A stretch of 64,000 bases of DNA from Streptomyces bikiniensis (GTDB lineage Bacteria; Actinomycetota; Actinomycetes; Streptomycetales; Streptomycetaceae): positions 15,468 through 79,467 of the forward strand of contig JNWL01000028.1 of assembly GCA_000716465.1 (NCBI GenBank), given 5' to 3'. The notes beneath the pieces are model-generated. The model saw only the letters and a list, made by a program, of their open reading frames with translations. It ran no database searches and had not been told where the DNA came from. Position numbers and translations under genes: made by a program. Positions 33,515-43,624 of the stretch are shown here, one piece after another (position 1 is the first letter of the stretch; every line of letters starts with the position of its first letter).

Positions 33515-33543
33515 GAAGCCCCGGGACAGGAACCCGGGGCTTC
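33515..33543 (+). terminator. terminator after the NUDIX gene
   Basis: Eleven-base arms (33515-33525 and 33533-33543) around a seven-base loop, 22 bases after the stop. Confidence 0.75.
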
Positions 33544-33670
33544 GCGGAAGAACGAACGACGGAAATCGAACCTGCGCCATAGGCCCGGGACCCACCGGCC
33601 TTCCGGTCCCCCGGCACGCGAAAGGGCCAGCGCCCGGGGAACACCCCCGCGCCGGCCCTCGCGCCCACAG

Positions 33671-33744
33671 AGCCCCCTGTCGGGTTCGAACCGACGACCC
33701 CCGCTTTACAAGAGCGGTGCTCTGGCCAGCTGAGCTAAGGAGGC
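33671..33744 (-). tRNA. tRNA-Thr (TGT)
   Basis: The minus strand folds normally: acceptor GCCTCCT/AGGGGGC, D-arm AGCTCAGCTGG, anticodon arm CCGCT-CTTGTAA-AGCGG with anticodon TGT, and T-arm GTCGG-TTCGAAC-CCGAC. No CCA is encoded. Confidence 0.93.
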
Positions 33745-33853
33745 AGCCCGTGCAGTGTATCCAACGACGGTCACCCGATGGTCGGGAATCTCACGGGGCG
33801 GGGAGTGCTGACAGAACGGGCCGCGCCCGGTAGCGTCACCCCTGGTTCACCCA

Positions 33854-33869
33854 GGTGGACTAGACCTCA
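33854..33869. promoter_or_regulatory. DasR-type operator (dre site) before msiK
   Basis: GGTGGACTAGACCTCA is centred on CTAG, 58 bases before the msiK start, and shares GTGGACTAGACCT with the site before the ROK kinase. msiK is a published DasR target. Confidence 0.78.
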
Positions 33870-33926
33870 ATCCTTCCTTTACTCGGATCGTCCGGCACGT
33901 TCCTGCCGGTGAAGGGACACATCACC

Positions 33927-35024
33927 ATGGCTTCCGTCACGTTCGACAAGGCGACCCGGATCTACCCCGGTGCCACCAAGCCCTCCGTCGACCAGCTCGA
34001 CATCGAGATCGCCGACGGCGAGTTCCTCGTCCTCGTCGGGCCCTCCGGCTGCGGCAAGTCGACCTCCCTGCGCATGCTCGCGGGTCTCGAGGACGTCAAC
34101 GCCGGCTCCATCCGCATCGGTGACCGCGACGTCACGCACCTGCCGCCCAAGGACCGGGACATCGCCATGGTGTTCCAGAACTACGCGCTCTACCCGCACA
34201 TGACCGTCGCCGACAACATGGGCTTCGCGCTCAAGATCGCCGGCGTCAACAAGGCCGAGATCCGCGCCAAGGTCGAGGAGGCCGCGAAGATCCTCGACCT
34301 CACCGAGTACCTCGACCGCAAGCCGAAGGCGCTCTCCGGCGGTCAGCGCCAGCGCGTCGCCATGGGCCGCGCCATCGTCCGCGAGCCGCAGGTCTTCCTC
34401 ATGGACGAGCCGCTGTCGAACCTCGACGCCAAGCTCCGCGTCTCGACCCGCACCCAGATCGCGAGCCTCCAGCGCCGCCTGGGCATCACCACGGTCTACG
34501 TCACCCACGACCAGACCGAGGCCCTCACCATGGGCGACCGCGTCGCCGTCCTCAAGGACGGTCTGCTCCAGCAGGTCGACTCCCCGCGCAACATGTACGA
34601 CAAGCCCGCGAACCTCTTCGTCGCCGGCTTCATCGGCTCCCCCGCCATGAACCTCGTCGAGGTCCCGATCACCGACGGCGGCGTGAAGTTCGGCAACAGC
34701 GTCGTCCCGGTCTCCCGCGACGCCATCGCCGCCGCCTCCGCCAACGGCGACACCACCGTCACCGTCGGCGTCCGCCCCGAGCACTTCGACGTCTCGGGCC
34801 CGACGAGCAAGGACGGCCTCGCCGTCACCGTCAACGTCGTCGAGGAGCTCGGCTCCGACGGCTTCGTCTACGGCTCCACCCGCGTCGGCGGCGAGGACAA
34901 GGACCTGGTCGTCCGCGTCGGCGGCCGCGACGTCCCCGCCAAGGGCTCCACCCTCCACGTCGTGCCCCGCGCCGGCGAGCTGCACGTCTTCTCCACCTCC
35001 ACGGGCGCCCGCCTCAGCGACTGA
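33927..35024 (+). CDS. msiK: multiple-sugar import ATPase MsiK
   Basis: A 365-residue ABC ATPase. Walker A GPSGCGKST, signature LSGGQRQRVAMGRA, Walker B VFLMDEPLSNLDA and the switch His in YVTHDQTEALTMGDR are complete, and a C-terminal OB-type regulatory domain follows. MsiK energises several sugar transporters in Streptomyces, including those for chitobiose, cellobiose and maltose. It stands alone without permeases, as expected for a shared ATPase, and has a DasR-type operator upstream. GAAGGGA is nine bases before the ATG. Confidence 0.95.
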   Translation: MASVTFDKATRIYPGATKPSVDQLDIEIADGEFLVLVGPSGCGKSTSLRMLAGLEDVNAGSIRIGDRDVTHLPPKDRDIAMVFQNYALYPHMTVADNMGFALKIAGVNKAEIRAKVEEAAKILDLTEYLDRKPKALSGGQRQRVAMGRAIVREPQVFLMDEPLSNLDAKLRVSTRTQIASLQRRLGITTVYVTHDQTEALTMGDRVAVLKDGLLQQVDSPRNMYDKPANLFVAGFIGSPAMNLVEVPITDGGVKFGNSVVPVSRDAIAAASANGDTTVTVGVRPEHFDVSGPTSKDGLAVTVNVVEELGSDGFVYGSTRVGGEDKDLVVRVGGRDVPAKGSTLHVVPRAGELHVFSTSTGARLSD

Positions 35025-35040
35025 CCCCGGACAGCACACG

Positions 35041-35074
35041 AACGGCCCCGCGTCCCCCCGGACGCGGGGCCGTT
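35041..35074 (+). terminator. msiK terminator
   Basis: Perfect 15-base arms (35041-35055 and 35060-35074) with a four-base C loop, 16 bases after the stop. Confidence 0.88.
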
Positions 35075-35248
35075 CGGCCATTCGGACCCCATAGAGGGGT
35101 TTACGGCGCGAAACCCCGGCATTCCGGGGCCGTACCCCGCCAAAAGCACTCACCGCGTCAACACGGGATTCGAAAAGCCACCTCGAACCATCCCCCGCGA
35201 GAGTGACTAAATGTCGCCATATCACTACCGCCCGCTACGCTCGCCTGC

Positions 35249-35659
35249 GTGACCCACTCTGCCCGCCGAATCGGCCGCTCCCTCGCCCTCGTCCTGCCCG
35301 TCGTCCTGGTGCTCTCGGGAACGCTCGCGGTGTCCGCCGTTCCGTGGGCCGGCCAGGACTCCGCGACCCAGCTGACCGCGGCCGCCAAGGACGTCTCCGT
35401 CCCGGCCAAGTCCCGCGCCCCGCAGGACGTCCTGCGCGACCAGCTCCTCGCCGAGCTCCAGGCGAAGGACCCCGGCACCGCCCTCACGCGCCTCCAGCGC
35501 GAGGTCGAGAACCGGCCCTCCCTCGCCCGGCACTGCATGTCGATCGCCCGCGACCTCGGCCGCGCCGCCGTCCAGCGCTACGGCCCCGCCCGCGCCCAGT
35601 CCTTCTCCCGCCCGGTCTGCGACACCTCGTACGCGACCGGCGTCATGCGCGCCGGCTGA
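35249..35659 (+). CDS. small secreted protein
   Basis: A 136-residue protein with a signal peptide (RSLALVLPVVLVLSGTLAVSAVPWAG) and a helical mature part with two cysteines (ARHCMSIARDLGRAAVQRYG and RPVCDTS) that could form a disulfide. Function unknown. GTG start at 35249. The C-terminal region recurs in other Streptomyces secreted proteins in my memory, without a known role. Confidence 0.65.
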   Translation: MTHSARRIGRSLALVLPVVLVLSGTLAVSAVPWAGQDSATQLTAAAKDVSVPAKSRAPQDVLRDQLLAELQAKDPGTALTRLQREVENRPSLARHCMSIARDLGRAAVQRYGPARAQSFSRPVCDTSYATGVMRAG

Positions 35660-35824
35660 GCCCGTCACCACCACGACCGACCGGGCCGTCACCACCACGG
35701 CCGACCGGACCCCCGTCACCCCCGCGGCCGACCGGGTCCGTCCCCCCGTGCGGGCCGCGCCCCGCACCGCGGAGATCACGCCCCGTACCGCCGGGATCGC
35801 GCACCGGGCGCCTATCGTGCCCGT
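35660..35824. other. repeat-like intergenic spacer
   Basis: Irregular repeats of CGGCCGACCGG and CGTCACC fill this spacer before the nucleotidyltransferase. No promoter is obvious. Confidence 0.5.
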
Positions 35825-36541
35825 ATGCACTCCACTCCGACGCAGGCCGTGGTCCTGGCGGGCGGCCAGGGCTCGCGGCTGCGCCCCTACACCGACGACC
35901 GCCCCAAGCCGATGGTCGAGATCCCGGGCACCGGGACCCCGATCATCGGCCATCAGCTTTCCTGGCTGGCCGCCGAGGGCGTCACCCACGCCGTCGTCTC
36001 CTGCGGTCACCTCGCCGAGGTCCTCCAGGAGTGGCTGAAAACCGCCGATCTCCCCCTTGAGGTGACCACCGTCGTCGAGAGCGAGCCCCTGGGCCGCGGC
36101 GGCGGCCTCAAGTACGCCGCCGCGCACCTCCCCTCGCCCGACGAGGCCTGGTACGCCACCAACGGCGACATCTGGACCCGCTTCTCGCTGCGCGAGATGG
36201 CCGCCTTCCACACCGAGCGCGACGCCCTCGCCACCCTCGCCCTGGCCCGCCCCCGCATCCCGTGGGGCGCCGTCGAGACCGACACCTTCGGGCACGTCAC
36301 CGACTTCATCGAGGCGCCGCCGTCGCCGTTCCTCATCAACGCCGGCGTGTACGTCTTCTCCGCCGACTTCACCGCGTTCCTGCCCGACCTCGGCGACCAC
36401 GAGCGGACCACCTTCCCCCACCTCGCCCGCGAGCGGCGCCTGGCCGGCTTCCCGCTGCCCCAGGGGGCGTACTGGCGGGCCATCGACACCGCCAAGGACC
36501 TCACCGAGGCCGCCAAGGAACTGGCCGCGCAGAGGGCCTGA
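35825..36541 (+). CDS. NDP-sugar nucleotidyltransferase
   Basis: A 238-residue enzyme of the RmlA/GlmU-like nucleotidyltransferase family. AVVLAGGQGSRLRPYTDDRPKPMVEI is the nucleotide and metal-binding signature; NGDIW carries the second metal-binding Asp, and LINAGVYVFSADF is typical. It transfers an NMP to a sugar-1-phosphate; the base and sugar cannot be read. No LbH acyltransferase domain follows. Stand-alone gene with a strong terminator. Confidence 0.88.
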   Translation: MHSTPTQAVVLAGGQGSRLRPYTDDRPKPMVEIPGTGTPIIGHQLSWLAAEGVTHAVVSCGHLAEVLQEWLKTADLPLEVTTVVESEPLGRGGGLKYAAAHLPSPDEAWYATNGDIWTRFSLREMAAFHTERDALATLALARPRIPWGAVETDTFGHVTDFIEAPPSPFLINAGVYVFSADFTAFLPDLGDHERTTFPHLARERRLAGFPLPQGAYWRAIDTAKDLTEAAKELAAQRA

Positions 36542-36554
36542 CCGCGGCACGTAC

Positions 36555-36594
36555 GAGAAGGGCGGCACCGCCCGGAAGCGGTGCCGCCCTTCTC
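36555..36594. terminator. bidirectional terminator
   Basis: Perfect 17-base arms (36555-36571 and 36578-36594) and a six-base loop between the convergent nucleotidyltransferase and DoxX genes. Confidence 0.88.
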
Positions 36595-36614
36595 CTGTGC
36601 GTACGGACGCGGCC

Positions 36615-38276
36615 TCAGCCCAGCAGGCCGCCGATCGGGTTCCGCGCGCCGCCGTCCCCGCCGCCGCCCGATGTCGGGCCGCTCTCCGAAGGGGTGCCGG
36701 TCGAGCCCGTGGAACCGTCCCCCGACGTCCCGCCCGTGCTGCTCGGGGTGTCGCTGGTGGACGGCGGGGGCTCCGGGTTCGAGCGCGTGGGCGTGCGGCC
36801 GCCGGAGCCGCCGGTCCCGGTGCCGACGCCCTGCGTGGCGGTCGGGCGCTGCTCCTGGGTGCGGGTGGACTCGCGGGTCGGCTCGGACGTGCGCTCCGCC
36901 TCCCGGGTCCGCTCGCTCTTCTCCGGGGCCCCGGTCGTCTTCTCGGCGGTCGCGGCGGGCCGGGGCGTGGCCGTCGCCGGCTTGGCGGAGGCCTCGCCGC
37001 GCGGCTCCTGGAGCGGGCGGCCGGGGAGGTGGTTGACCGGGTCGTCGTTGGGGCCCGGGACGGTGACCATCTCGGTGGAGCGGACCGCGCCGCCGAGGAC
37101 GGAGCCGACGAGGAGCGTGAGGCCGACGACGACGGCGGCGAGGAGGGAGCCGCGGCGCATCACGCGGCGGCGCAGGTCCAGGAGGTCGGCGCGGGGGCCG
37201 AGGGTGCGCCAGGCCTCCCCGGCGAGGCGCCCGTCGACCGAGTAGACGGGGGCGCCCGCCATGATCAGCGGCGTCCAGGCGGCCAGGTAGATGATGTCGG
37301 CGGAGTCGTAGACCGGGACGCTCTTCCAGCTGACGGTGAGCAGCAGCGCGGCGGAGAGCAGGGCGCCGACGACGGCGGCGACGCGCTGCCAGAGGCCGAG
37401 GATCGTGAGGACGCCGACGACGACCTGGAGGAAGGCGACGGTGAGTCCGGCACCGACCGGGTGCTGGAGGGCGAAGTCGCGGAGCGGTTCGGCGAGCGCC
37501 CACGGGTGGAGGGAGTTGAGCCACTTCACCATGGAGCCGCGCTCGCCGCCGTCGAAGTAGACGGGGTCGCAGAGCTTGCCCATGCCGGCGTAGACCGAGA
37601 TGAGGCCGAGGAAGACCCGGAGCGGGAGGAGGACGACGCCGAGGTTCATCCGGCGGCCGGGGTAGTAGGCGTGCCGGACCGTGTCCTGTCCGGGCCGCCG
37701 GTCGGCCCGGCCGGGCCGCGTCCCCTCGCCGCCGTACGCGTCCTCGCCGCCGTACGCGCCCCCGTCGCCGTACGCCTCCGGCTCGGGCCGCATCTCGTAC
37801 AGGTCGTCGTAGGCGCCCTCGGCGCGCCGCATCGGGGGCAGCAGCGGTCCGGCGGGCACCACGGGGGTGGGCATGGTGTCGCCGACGCGCGGGATCGCCT
37901 GCGTGGCGCCGGTGTCCTGCCCCCCGTGACCGCCGACCGGTTCGAGCGTGGCGACGGAGGACTCGCGCACGGCCTGGAGGAGGCCGGTCGCGCCCGGCGT
38001 GGACTTCCCGGTCCACACGACGGGGCGCCGGCGCGGGCCGCCGCCCGCACGGGCCGCGGCACCGGCCGCGGCTCCGATTCCGGCTCCGATTCCGGCTCCG
38101 GACAGGGCTGCGGTACGGGCGCCGGCGGCGAACTTCGGCTGCGGGGCCGGCGCGAGCCGCACACGGAAGCTGGCGTGGTTCACGATCACCTGGGCGGGAT
38201 CGGAATCCACCTTGACCATGCTCAGCGCGGGCTGATCGTCGAACCCCGGCCGGGGCGTTCTGGTGTCCACACTCAT
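36615..38276 (-). CDS. DoxX family membrane protein
   Basis: A 553-residue protein. A long variable N-terminal cytosolic region (about 1-215) precedes a DoxX-type four-helix membrane domain (LGVVLLPLRVFLGLISVYAGMGKLCDP, GLTVAFLQVVVGVLTILGLW, VVGALLSAALLLTV, IIYLAAWTPLIMAGAPVY). A further helix (LLAAVVVGLTLLVGSVLGG) and a long Thr/Ser/Pro C-terminal tail follow. DoxX proteins are implicated in redox reactions and thiol stress with other partners; here none is adjacent. Role unknown. Confidence 0.8.
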   Translation of the reverse strand: MSVDTRTPRPGFDDQPALSMVKVDSDPAQVIVNHASFRVRLAPAPQPKFAAGARTAALSGAGIGAGIGAAAGAAARAGGGPRRRPVVWTGKSTPGATGLLQAVRESSVATLEPVGGHGGQDTGATQAIPRVGDTMPTPVVPAGPLLPPMRRAEGAYDDLYEMRPEPEAYGDGGAYGGEDAYGGEGTRPGRADRRPGQDTVRHAYYPGRRMNLGVVLLPLRVFLGLISVYAGMGKLCDPVYFDGGERGSMVKWLNSLHPWALAEPLRDFALQHPVGAGLTVAFLQVVVGVLTILGLWQRVAAVVGALLSAALLLTVSWKSVPVYDSADIIYLAAWTPLIMAGAPVYSVDGRLAGEAWRTLGPRADLLDLRRRVMRRGSLLAAVVVGLTLLVGSVLGGAVRSTEMVTVPGPNDDPVNHLPGRPLQEPRGEASAKPATATPRPAATAEKTTGAPEKSERTREAERTSEPTRESTRTQEQRPTATQGVGTGTGGSGGRTPTRSNPEPPPSTSDTPSSTGGTSGDGSTGSTGTPSESGPTSGGGGDGGARNPIGGLLG

Positions 38277-38382
38277 CTAACCGAGTGATCCGGGTTTAGG
38301 ACACTGCCTTGACGGGGCGCAAATGTCCGAGACCCGTCAAGATCACGCCACGGCCGGGGCCGGGGTGCTGCCGGGGCCGGTG

Positions 38383-39339
38383 TCAGCCCCTGCGGCGGCG
38401 GGCCGCCTCGTACAGCACGACACCGGCGGCGACACCGGCGTTGAGCGACTCGGCGCCGCCCGGCATCGGGATGCGGACGAGGAAGTCGCAGGTCTCGCCG
38501 ACGAGCCGGGACAGGCCCTTGCCCTCGGAGCCGACCACGATGACGACCGGGCCGGACAGCGCCTCCAGCTCGTGCACCTCGGTGTCGCCGTCCGCGGACA
38601 GGCCGACGACCGTGAGACCGGCCTTCTGGTACTGCTCCAGACAGCGGGTCAGGTTGGTGGCGCGGGCGACCGGGGTGCGGGCGGCGGTGCCGGCCGAGGT
38701 CTTCCAGGCGCCGGCGGTCATGCCGGCCGCGCGCCGCTCGGGGACGACGACGCCGTGGCCGCCGAAGGCGGAGACGGAGCGGACGACGGCGCCGAGGTTG
38801 CGCGGGTCGGTGACGCCGTCGAGGGCGACGATCAGCGGGTCGTCGTGGTCGTCGAACGCGGCGGCGGCCAGGTCCTCGGGGTGCGCGTACTCGTACGGCG
38901 GGACCTGGAGGACGAGGCCCTGGTGGTTCAGGCCGTTCGTCATCCGGTCCAGCTCGGGGCGCGGCGCCTCCATGATGTTGATGTTGCCGCGGCCGGTGGC
39001 GAGGTTCAGGGCCTCGCGCACGCGCTCGTCGTTGTCGATGAACTGCTGGACGTACAGGGTCGTGGCGGGCACGCCGTCGCGCAGGGCCTCGTAGACCGGG
39101 TTGCGGCCGACGACCATCTCGGACTGGCCCTTGCCGCCGCGGCGGGCGACGGGCTTGCGCTTGGCGGCCTGCCGGGCCATCGCGTTGGAGACGCGGTACG
39201 CCTTGTGACCCTTGCGGTCCTCGGCCCTGGGCGTCGGGCCCTTGCCTTCGAGGCCCTTGCGCCGCTGGCCACCGCTGCCGACCGTCGCACCCTTCTTGTT
39301 CGACGTGCGGCGGTTCCTGCGCTGGCTGTTCCCGGCCAT
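38383..39339 (-). CDS. rlmB: 23S rRNA (guanosine-2'-O-)-methyltransferase
   Basis: A 318-residue SpoU/TrmH-type methyltransferase. A basic tail ([12 protein letters not shown], residues about 4-70) precedes the substrate-binding domain ([14 protein letters not shown]) and the SAM-binding knot with [35 protein letters not shown] and [23 protein letters not shown]. The orthologue in E. coli modifies G2251. It lies downstream of cysS in the same direction, as in most actinobacteria. Confidence 0.92.
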   Translation of the reverse strand: MAGNSQRRNRRTSNKKGATVGSGGQRRKGLEGKGPTPRAEDRKGHKAYRVSNAMARQAAKRKPVARRGGKGQSEMVVGRNPVYEALRDGVPATTLYVQQFIDNDERVREALNLATGRGNINIMEAPRPELDRMTNGLNHQGLVLQVPPYEYAHPEDLAAAAFDDHDDPLIVALDGVTDPRNLGAVVRSVSAFGGHGVVVPERRAAGMTAGAWKTSAGTAARTPVARATNLTRCLEQYQKAGLTVVGLSADGDTEVHELEALSGPVVIVVGSEGKGLSRLVGETCDFLVRIPMPGGAESLNAGVAAGVVLYEAARRRRG

Positions 39340-39385
39340 GACTACCCGATTTCCTCTGCTGACGTACGAAGTCTGTAACTGAAGT

Positions 39386-39411
39386 GTGCCGCCCGGAGGT
39401 CCGAGCGGCAC
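39386..39411 (-). terminator. hairpin after cysS
   Basis: GTGCCGC (39386-39392) pairs with GCGGCAC (39405-39411), with further imperfect pairing inside, six bases beyond the cysS stop on the minus strand. It may separate cysS from rlmB or attenuate read-through. Confidence 0.55.
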
Positions 39412-39416
39412 GTCTT

Positions 39417-40814
39417 CTAACGGTTGCCCAGCGTCCAGCGGGGGCCGTCGGGGCTGTCCTCGATGGCGAGACCGGACTGGCCCAGCTGGTCGCGGATCGC
39501 GTCCGCGGTCGCCCAGTCCTTCCGCTCGCGCGCCGACTCGCGCTGCTGGAGCACGAGCCGTACGAGGGTGTCGACGACGCCGTGGAGCTCCTCGCCGCCG
39601 CCGGACTCCTCGGCCCACTGGGGGTCGAGGGGGTCCAGGCCGAGGACGCCGAGCATGGCCCGGACCTCGGCGAGGCGGGCGATGGCCTCGTCCTTGTCGT
39701 CCGCGGCGAGGGCGCTGTTGCCCTGGCGGACGGTGGTGTGGATGATCGCGAGCGCCTGCGGCACGCCCAGGTCGTCGTCCATGGCCTCGGCGAAGGACGG
39801 CGGCACCTCGGCGGCGGGGGCGACGGGCGCCCCGGCCTTCTCGGTGGCGCGCTGGACGAAGCCCTCGATGCGGGCGAACGCCGACTCGGCGTCGCGCAGG
39901 GACTCCTCGCTGTACTCGATCATCGAGCGGTAGTGCGGGGTGCCCAGGTAGTAGCGCAGGACGATGGGGCGCCAGTTCTTCACCATCTCGGACACCAGCA
40001 CGCTGTTGCCGAGCGACTTCGACATCTTCTCGCCGCTCATGGTGACCCAGGCGTTGTGCACCCAGTACTGGGCGAACGCGTCGCCGAAGGCCTTGGCCTG
40101 GGCGATCTCGTTCTCGTGGTGCGGGAAGATCAGGTCGAGGCCGCCGCCGTGGATGTCGAAGGCGGAGCCCAGGTACTTGTGGGCCATCGCCGAGCACTCC
40201 AGGTGCCAGCCGGGACGGCCGCGGCCCCACGGGGTCTCCCAGTCGGGCTCGCCCGGCTTGGTCGCCTTCCACATGGCGAAGTCGCGCGGGTCGCGCTTGC
40301 CGGAGACGCCCTCGTCGGGCTGGCGGAGGTCGTCGACGTCCTGGTTGGACAGCTCCAGGTAGCCCGGGAAGGAGCGCACGTCGAAGTAGACGCTGCCGTC
40401 CGCCTCGTAGGCGTGGCCGCGCTCGATGAGGCCGCGCATCATCTCGATCATCTCGGGGACGTGCCCGGTGGCGCGCGGCTCGTAGGTGGGCGGCAGGCAA
40501 CCGAGGGCGTCGTAGCCGGAGTTGAACGCGCGCTCGTTCTCGTACCCGATGGACCACCAGGGGCGGCCCTGGTCCGCGGCCTTCGTGATGATCTTGTCGT
40601 CGATGTCGGTGACGTTGCGCACGAACGTGACGTCGTAGCCGCGGTACTCGAACCAGCGGCGCATGATGTCGAAGTTCAGCCCCGACCGGATGTGGCCGAT
40701 GTGCGGGGCCGCCTGGACGGTGGCGCCACAGAGGTAGATCGAGACACAGCCCGGTGTGAGCGGGGTGAAGTCGCGGATCTGCCGGGCGCTGGTGTCGTAC
40801 AGGCGAATAGTCAC
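39417..40814 (-). CDS. cysS: cysteinyl-tRNA synthetase
   Basis: A 465-residue class-I aminoacyl-tRNA synthetase that charges tRNA-Cys. The zinc Cys in YLCGATVQ, the HIGH-type motif [29 protein letters not shown] and the KMSKS motif in [10 protein letters not shown] are all present. Start GTG at 40814. Not MshC, whose sequence and length differ. It follows ispF in the ispD-ispF-cysS-rlmB order, transcribed from the minus strand. Confidence 0.96.
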   Translation of the reverse strand: MTIRLYDTSARQIRDFTPLTPGCVSIYLCGATVQAAPHIGHIRSGLNFDIMRRWFEYRGYDVTFVRNVTDIDDKIITKAADQGRPWWSIGYENERAFNSGYDALGCLPPTYEPRATGHVPEMIEMMRGLIERGHAYEADGSVYFDVRSFPGYLELSNQDVDDLRQPDEGVSGKRDPRDFAMWKATKPGEPDWETPWGRGRPGWHLECSAMAHKYLGSAFDIHGGGLDLIFPHHENEIAQAKAFGDAFAQYWVHNAWVTMSGEKMSKSLGNSVLVSEMVKNWRPIVLRYYLGTPHYRSMIEYSEESLRDAESAFARIEGFVQRATEKAGAPVAPAAEVPPSFAEAMDDDLGVPQALAIIHTTVRQGNSALAADDKDEAIARLAEVRAMLGVLGLDPLDPQWAEESGGGEELHGVVDTLVRLVLQQRESARERKDWATADAIRDQLGQSGLAIEDSPDGPRWTLGNR

Positions 40815-40886
40815 CCCTCCAGGGTAGTGGCCGTGTGGTGGTGCCCCGCGACCTGTTCCGGCCGCGGGCCACGTTTTTCGCCTGTC

Positions 40887-41414
40887 CTACTCCTGTACGG
40901 GCTTCCGTACGGGGTACACCAGGGCGGTCGCGAGGGCGGCGAGGCCCTCGGCGCGACCGGTGAGGCCGAGGCCGTCCGTGGTGGTGCCCGAGACGGAGAC
41001 GGGCGCTCCGGCCGCCTCGCTCAGCGCCTTCTGCGCCTCGTCCCGCCGCTTGCCGATCTTGGGGCGGACGCCGACGACCTGGACGGCGACGTTGCCGATC
41101 TCGTACCCCTCGGCGCGGACGATCCGGGCGGCCTCGGCGAGCAGGGTGGTGCCGGAGGCGCCGGACCACTCGGGGCGCGAGGTGCCGAAGTGGGCGCCGA
41201 GGTCGCCGATCCCGGCGGCGGAGAAGAGGGCGTCGCAGGCGGCGTGGGCGGCGACGTCGCCGTCGGAGTGCCCGGCGAGTCCGTACCCGTCGCTCTCGGA
41301 GGCCTCCCAGAGCAGGCCCGCGCACCAGAGTTCACGGCCCTTCTCGAAGGCGTGGACGTCGGTGCCGATGCCGGTGCGGGGAAGGGCGGGGAGTGCGGGC
41401 GGCTCAGAAGCCAT
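40887..41414 (-). CDS. ispF: 2-C-methyl-D-erythritol 2,4-cyclodiphosphate synthase
   Basis: A 175-residue MEP pathway enzyme that cyclises the CDP-methylerythritol phosphate product, releasing CMP. Metal-binding D-V-H in [39 protein letters not shown] and [16 protein letters not shown] match IspF. It overlaps the end of ispD by 11 bases, so the two are translationally coupled. Confidence 0.95.
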   Translation of the reverse strand: MASEPPALPALPRTGIGTDVHAFEKGRELWCAGLLWEASESDGYGLAGHSDGDVAAHAACDALFSAAGIGDLGAHFGTSRPEWSGASGTTLLAEAARIVRAEGYEIGNVAVQVVGVRPKIGKRRDEAQKALSEAAGAPVSVSGTTTDGLGLTGRAEGLAALATALVYPVRKPVQE

Positions 41415-42153
41415 CGTTGGCCCTCCTGCGGGCGAGTACGGCCTCGGCGAGGACGAGGTCGAGGGGGCGGGTCACCTTGAAGGCCTCTTCGTGGCCGGGC
41501 ACGACGACGACGGGCGCGCCGAGCATCTCGACCATGCCGGCGTCGTCGGTGGCGCCCTCTCCGGTGAGGGCGACGGTGGCGTGGGCGTTCACCAGGGTGT
41601 CGTGGTCGAAGCCCTGGGGGGTCTGGACCGCGCGGAGGCGGGCGCGGACCGGGGTGGCGACGACCTGCTCGGGGTCGCCGGGCCTCGCCGCCGGCTCGAC
41701 CTCCTTGACGGTGTCGGCCACGGGCAGCGCGGGGACGACGGCGACGGCCCCGTCCCGTACGGCCTCGATGACGGCGTCCACGGTGTCGACGGGGACGAGC
41801 GGGCGGGCCGCGTCGTGGACGAGGACGGTGGTGACGCCCTCGGGGAGCGCTTCGAGGCCGAGGCGCACGGACTCCTGGCGGGTCTCGCCGCCGGGGACGA
41901 CCCGGTAGTCGGTGCGTTCGGGGAGGGCGTGGGCGTCGAGGAGGTTCTTGACCTCGGCGGCGCCGTCGGGGGGCGCGACCACGACGACGAGCGAGACCGC
42001 GCGGGAGGCGGCCATCGCGCGGACGGCGTGGACGAGCATGGGGGTGCCGCTCAGCGCGCGCAGCGCCTTGGGGGCGCCCGGGCCGAGGCGTACGCCCCGT
42101 CCGGCCGCCGGGATCACGACGGCGGTACGGCGGGGACGCGCTTCGTCTGACAT
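41404..42153 (-). CDS. ispD: 2-C-methyl-D-erythritol 4-phosphate cytidylyltransferase
   Basis: A 249-residue MEP pathway enzyme. [36 protein letters not shown] is the nucleotidyltransferase signature, and [18 protein letters not shown] and [19 protein letters not shown] are IspD-specific. Start ATG 42153. Together with ispF it supplies isoprenoid precursors. A 359-bp gap separates it from carD upstream. Confidence 0.95.
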   Translation of the reverse strand: MSDEARPRRTAVVIPAAGRGVRLGPGAPKALRALSGTPMLVHAVRAMAASRAVSLVVVVAPPDGAAEVKNLLDAHALPERTDYRVVPGGETRQESVRLGLEALPEGVTTVLVHDAARPLVPVDTVDAVIEAVRDGAVAVVPALPVADTVKEVEPAARPGDPEQVVATPVRARLRAVQTPQGFDHDTLVNAHATVALTGEGATDDAGMVEMLGAPVVVVPGHEEAFKVTRPLDLVLAEAVLARRRANDGF

Positions 42154-42512
42154 CGGTTGCACTCCGGCAGGTTTGTTTCCGCGGCCGACATGGGTATGGC
42201 CTTCACCGTGCCGGACGCTCCGCCTTGACCGGGCCCTTCCGTGACGACGGTCGAGGGGTTGCCGCCCAGCACAGGGGGTTCGGGCGTACGGGTTTTCAGG
42301 ACGCAGGTCGCAGGACGTGCGGGCGGGTCGGACGCGTCCCGCGCCGAGGAGGCCGAGGGGGCCCTCCCGTACGCGAACCGTACGTGGGCACAACATACGT
42401 ACGTGAACATGCCGCAGCGCCCGGCGACAGCACTGTGTGGATCACAGCACGCCAGCGGGCACCGCGGCATCGCTTCACTTGAGGAACGCGCTCCGGCGGA
42501 ACCGGACCGCGC
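42154..42512. other. intergenic region between carD and ispD
   Basis: No gene is evident. It holds several CGTAC-containing inverted motifs (around 42360-42405) that could be promoter or operator elements for ispD on the minus strand. I cannot pinpoint a -35/-10 pair. Confidence 0.5.
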
Positions 42513-42995
42513 TCAGGACGCGAGGACCTCGTCGAGGAGAGCCTCGGCCTTGTCCTCGTTCGTGTTCTCCGCGAGGGCCAGCTCGCTGACCAGGATCTGC
42601 CGGGCCTTGGCGAGCATGCGCTTCTCACCTGCGGAGAGACCCCGCTCGCGCTCGCGCCGCCACAGGTCGCGCACCACTTCGGCGACCTTGATGACGTCGC
42701 CGGAGGCGAGCTTCTCCAGGTTTGCCTTGTAGCGACGGGACCAGTTCGTCGGCTCCTCGGCGTACGGCGCGCGCAGCACCTCGAAGACCCGGTCCAGCCC
42801 GTCCTGACCGACCACGTCGCGGACCCCGACGAACTCCGCGTTGTCCGCCGGCACGCGGACCGTCAGGTCACCCTGCGCGACCTTGAGCACCAAGTAGGTC
42901 TTGTCCACGCCTTTGATCTGGCGAGTTTCGATGGCCTCGATCAGCGCGGCCCCGTGATGGGGATAGACCACGGTGTCGCCAACCTTGAACGTCAT
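42513..42995 (-). CDS. carD: CarD-type RNA polymerase regulator
   Basis: A 160-residue CarD/CdnL protein. [24 protein letters not shown] is the Tudor-like RNAP-interaction domain, and the C-terminal helical domain carries the Trp-containing [10 protein letters not shown] that contacts the upstream fork of the transcription bubble. It stabilises open complexes at many promoters, especially rRNA ones. The position before ispD-ispF is conserved in actinobacteria. Confidence 0.95.
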   Translation of the reverse strand: MTFKVGDTVVYPHHGAALIEAIETRQIKGVDKTYLVLKVAQGDLTVRVPADNAEFVGVRDVVGQDGLDRVFEVLRAPYAEEPTNWSRRYKANLEKLASGDVIKVAEVVRDLWRRERERGLSAGEKRMLAKARQILVSELALAENTNEDKAEALLDEVLAS

Positions 42996-43624
42996 GTGAC
43001 AGGTACCCCTTCCGTGGCTATCCAGAGTAACACGGATACGGCTTCTTCTGAATGGCGTTTTCGCAGGTCAGGGCATATCTCGGGGCTTGACAACCACGAT
43101 GCGGACGTGCTGCGGAGAGCTTCCGGAAGGGGGTATTCGCAGGTCGGAGCGGCTGTGCGGACGGAGAGAAACGCGCACGTTACACCTAACCGGGCCTCCA
43201 CGAAGAGGGAGTGATGTCCCGTTTTGTCTGGTTCGGAGTGGCCTTCTTCACGTGCTCCGTTCGAGGATCGGTCACCCGTACGGATGCATCGTGGGGCGAT
43301 TCCCGGAATTGATCAGCCGAGATCGGCCGACATCGGTCCGGGATTTCCCGGAGGGGCGCTCCGGGGAATGTGCGGCGAGCCCCGAATTGATCAAGGCGGT
43401 TATGTGAACAACAGGTCAATGGGTCGTGATCCGGCCACGCGGAGCGAGCACGGCGCCGAGCGGGTCGGAGGCGGGGGGTCGACGGCTGCGGACGGGTGCG
43501 GCCCGGTTAGGGGCGGGTCGGGTGCGGGACGGAGAGTGCGGCTCGGTAACCTAAGCGCGCTGACACGCCTTGAGTTGGCTTCGACACCCCAGCCCGTCCG
43601 TACGTCCTAGGAGATGCCGCCGCC
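42996..43624. other. long intergenic region between carD and a lipoprotein gene
   Basis: This divergent spacer has no convincing gene. GAATTGATCA occurs twice (43306-43315 and 43384-43393). The stretch is AT-richer than its neighbours and should carry the promoters of carD (minus) and the lipoprotein (plus). Confidence 0.5.

Noticed and set aside
43186..43419. Possible 77-residue minus-strand protein in the carD-lipoprotein spacer
   Set aside because: No start signal or conserved pattern; I could not support it as a gene.
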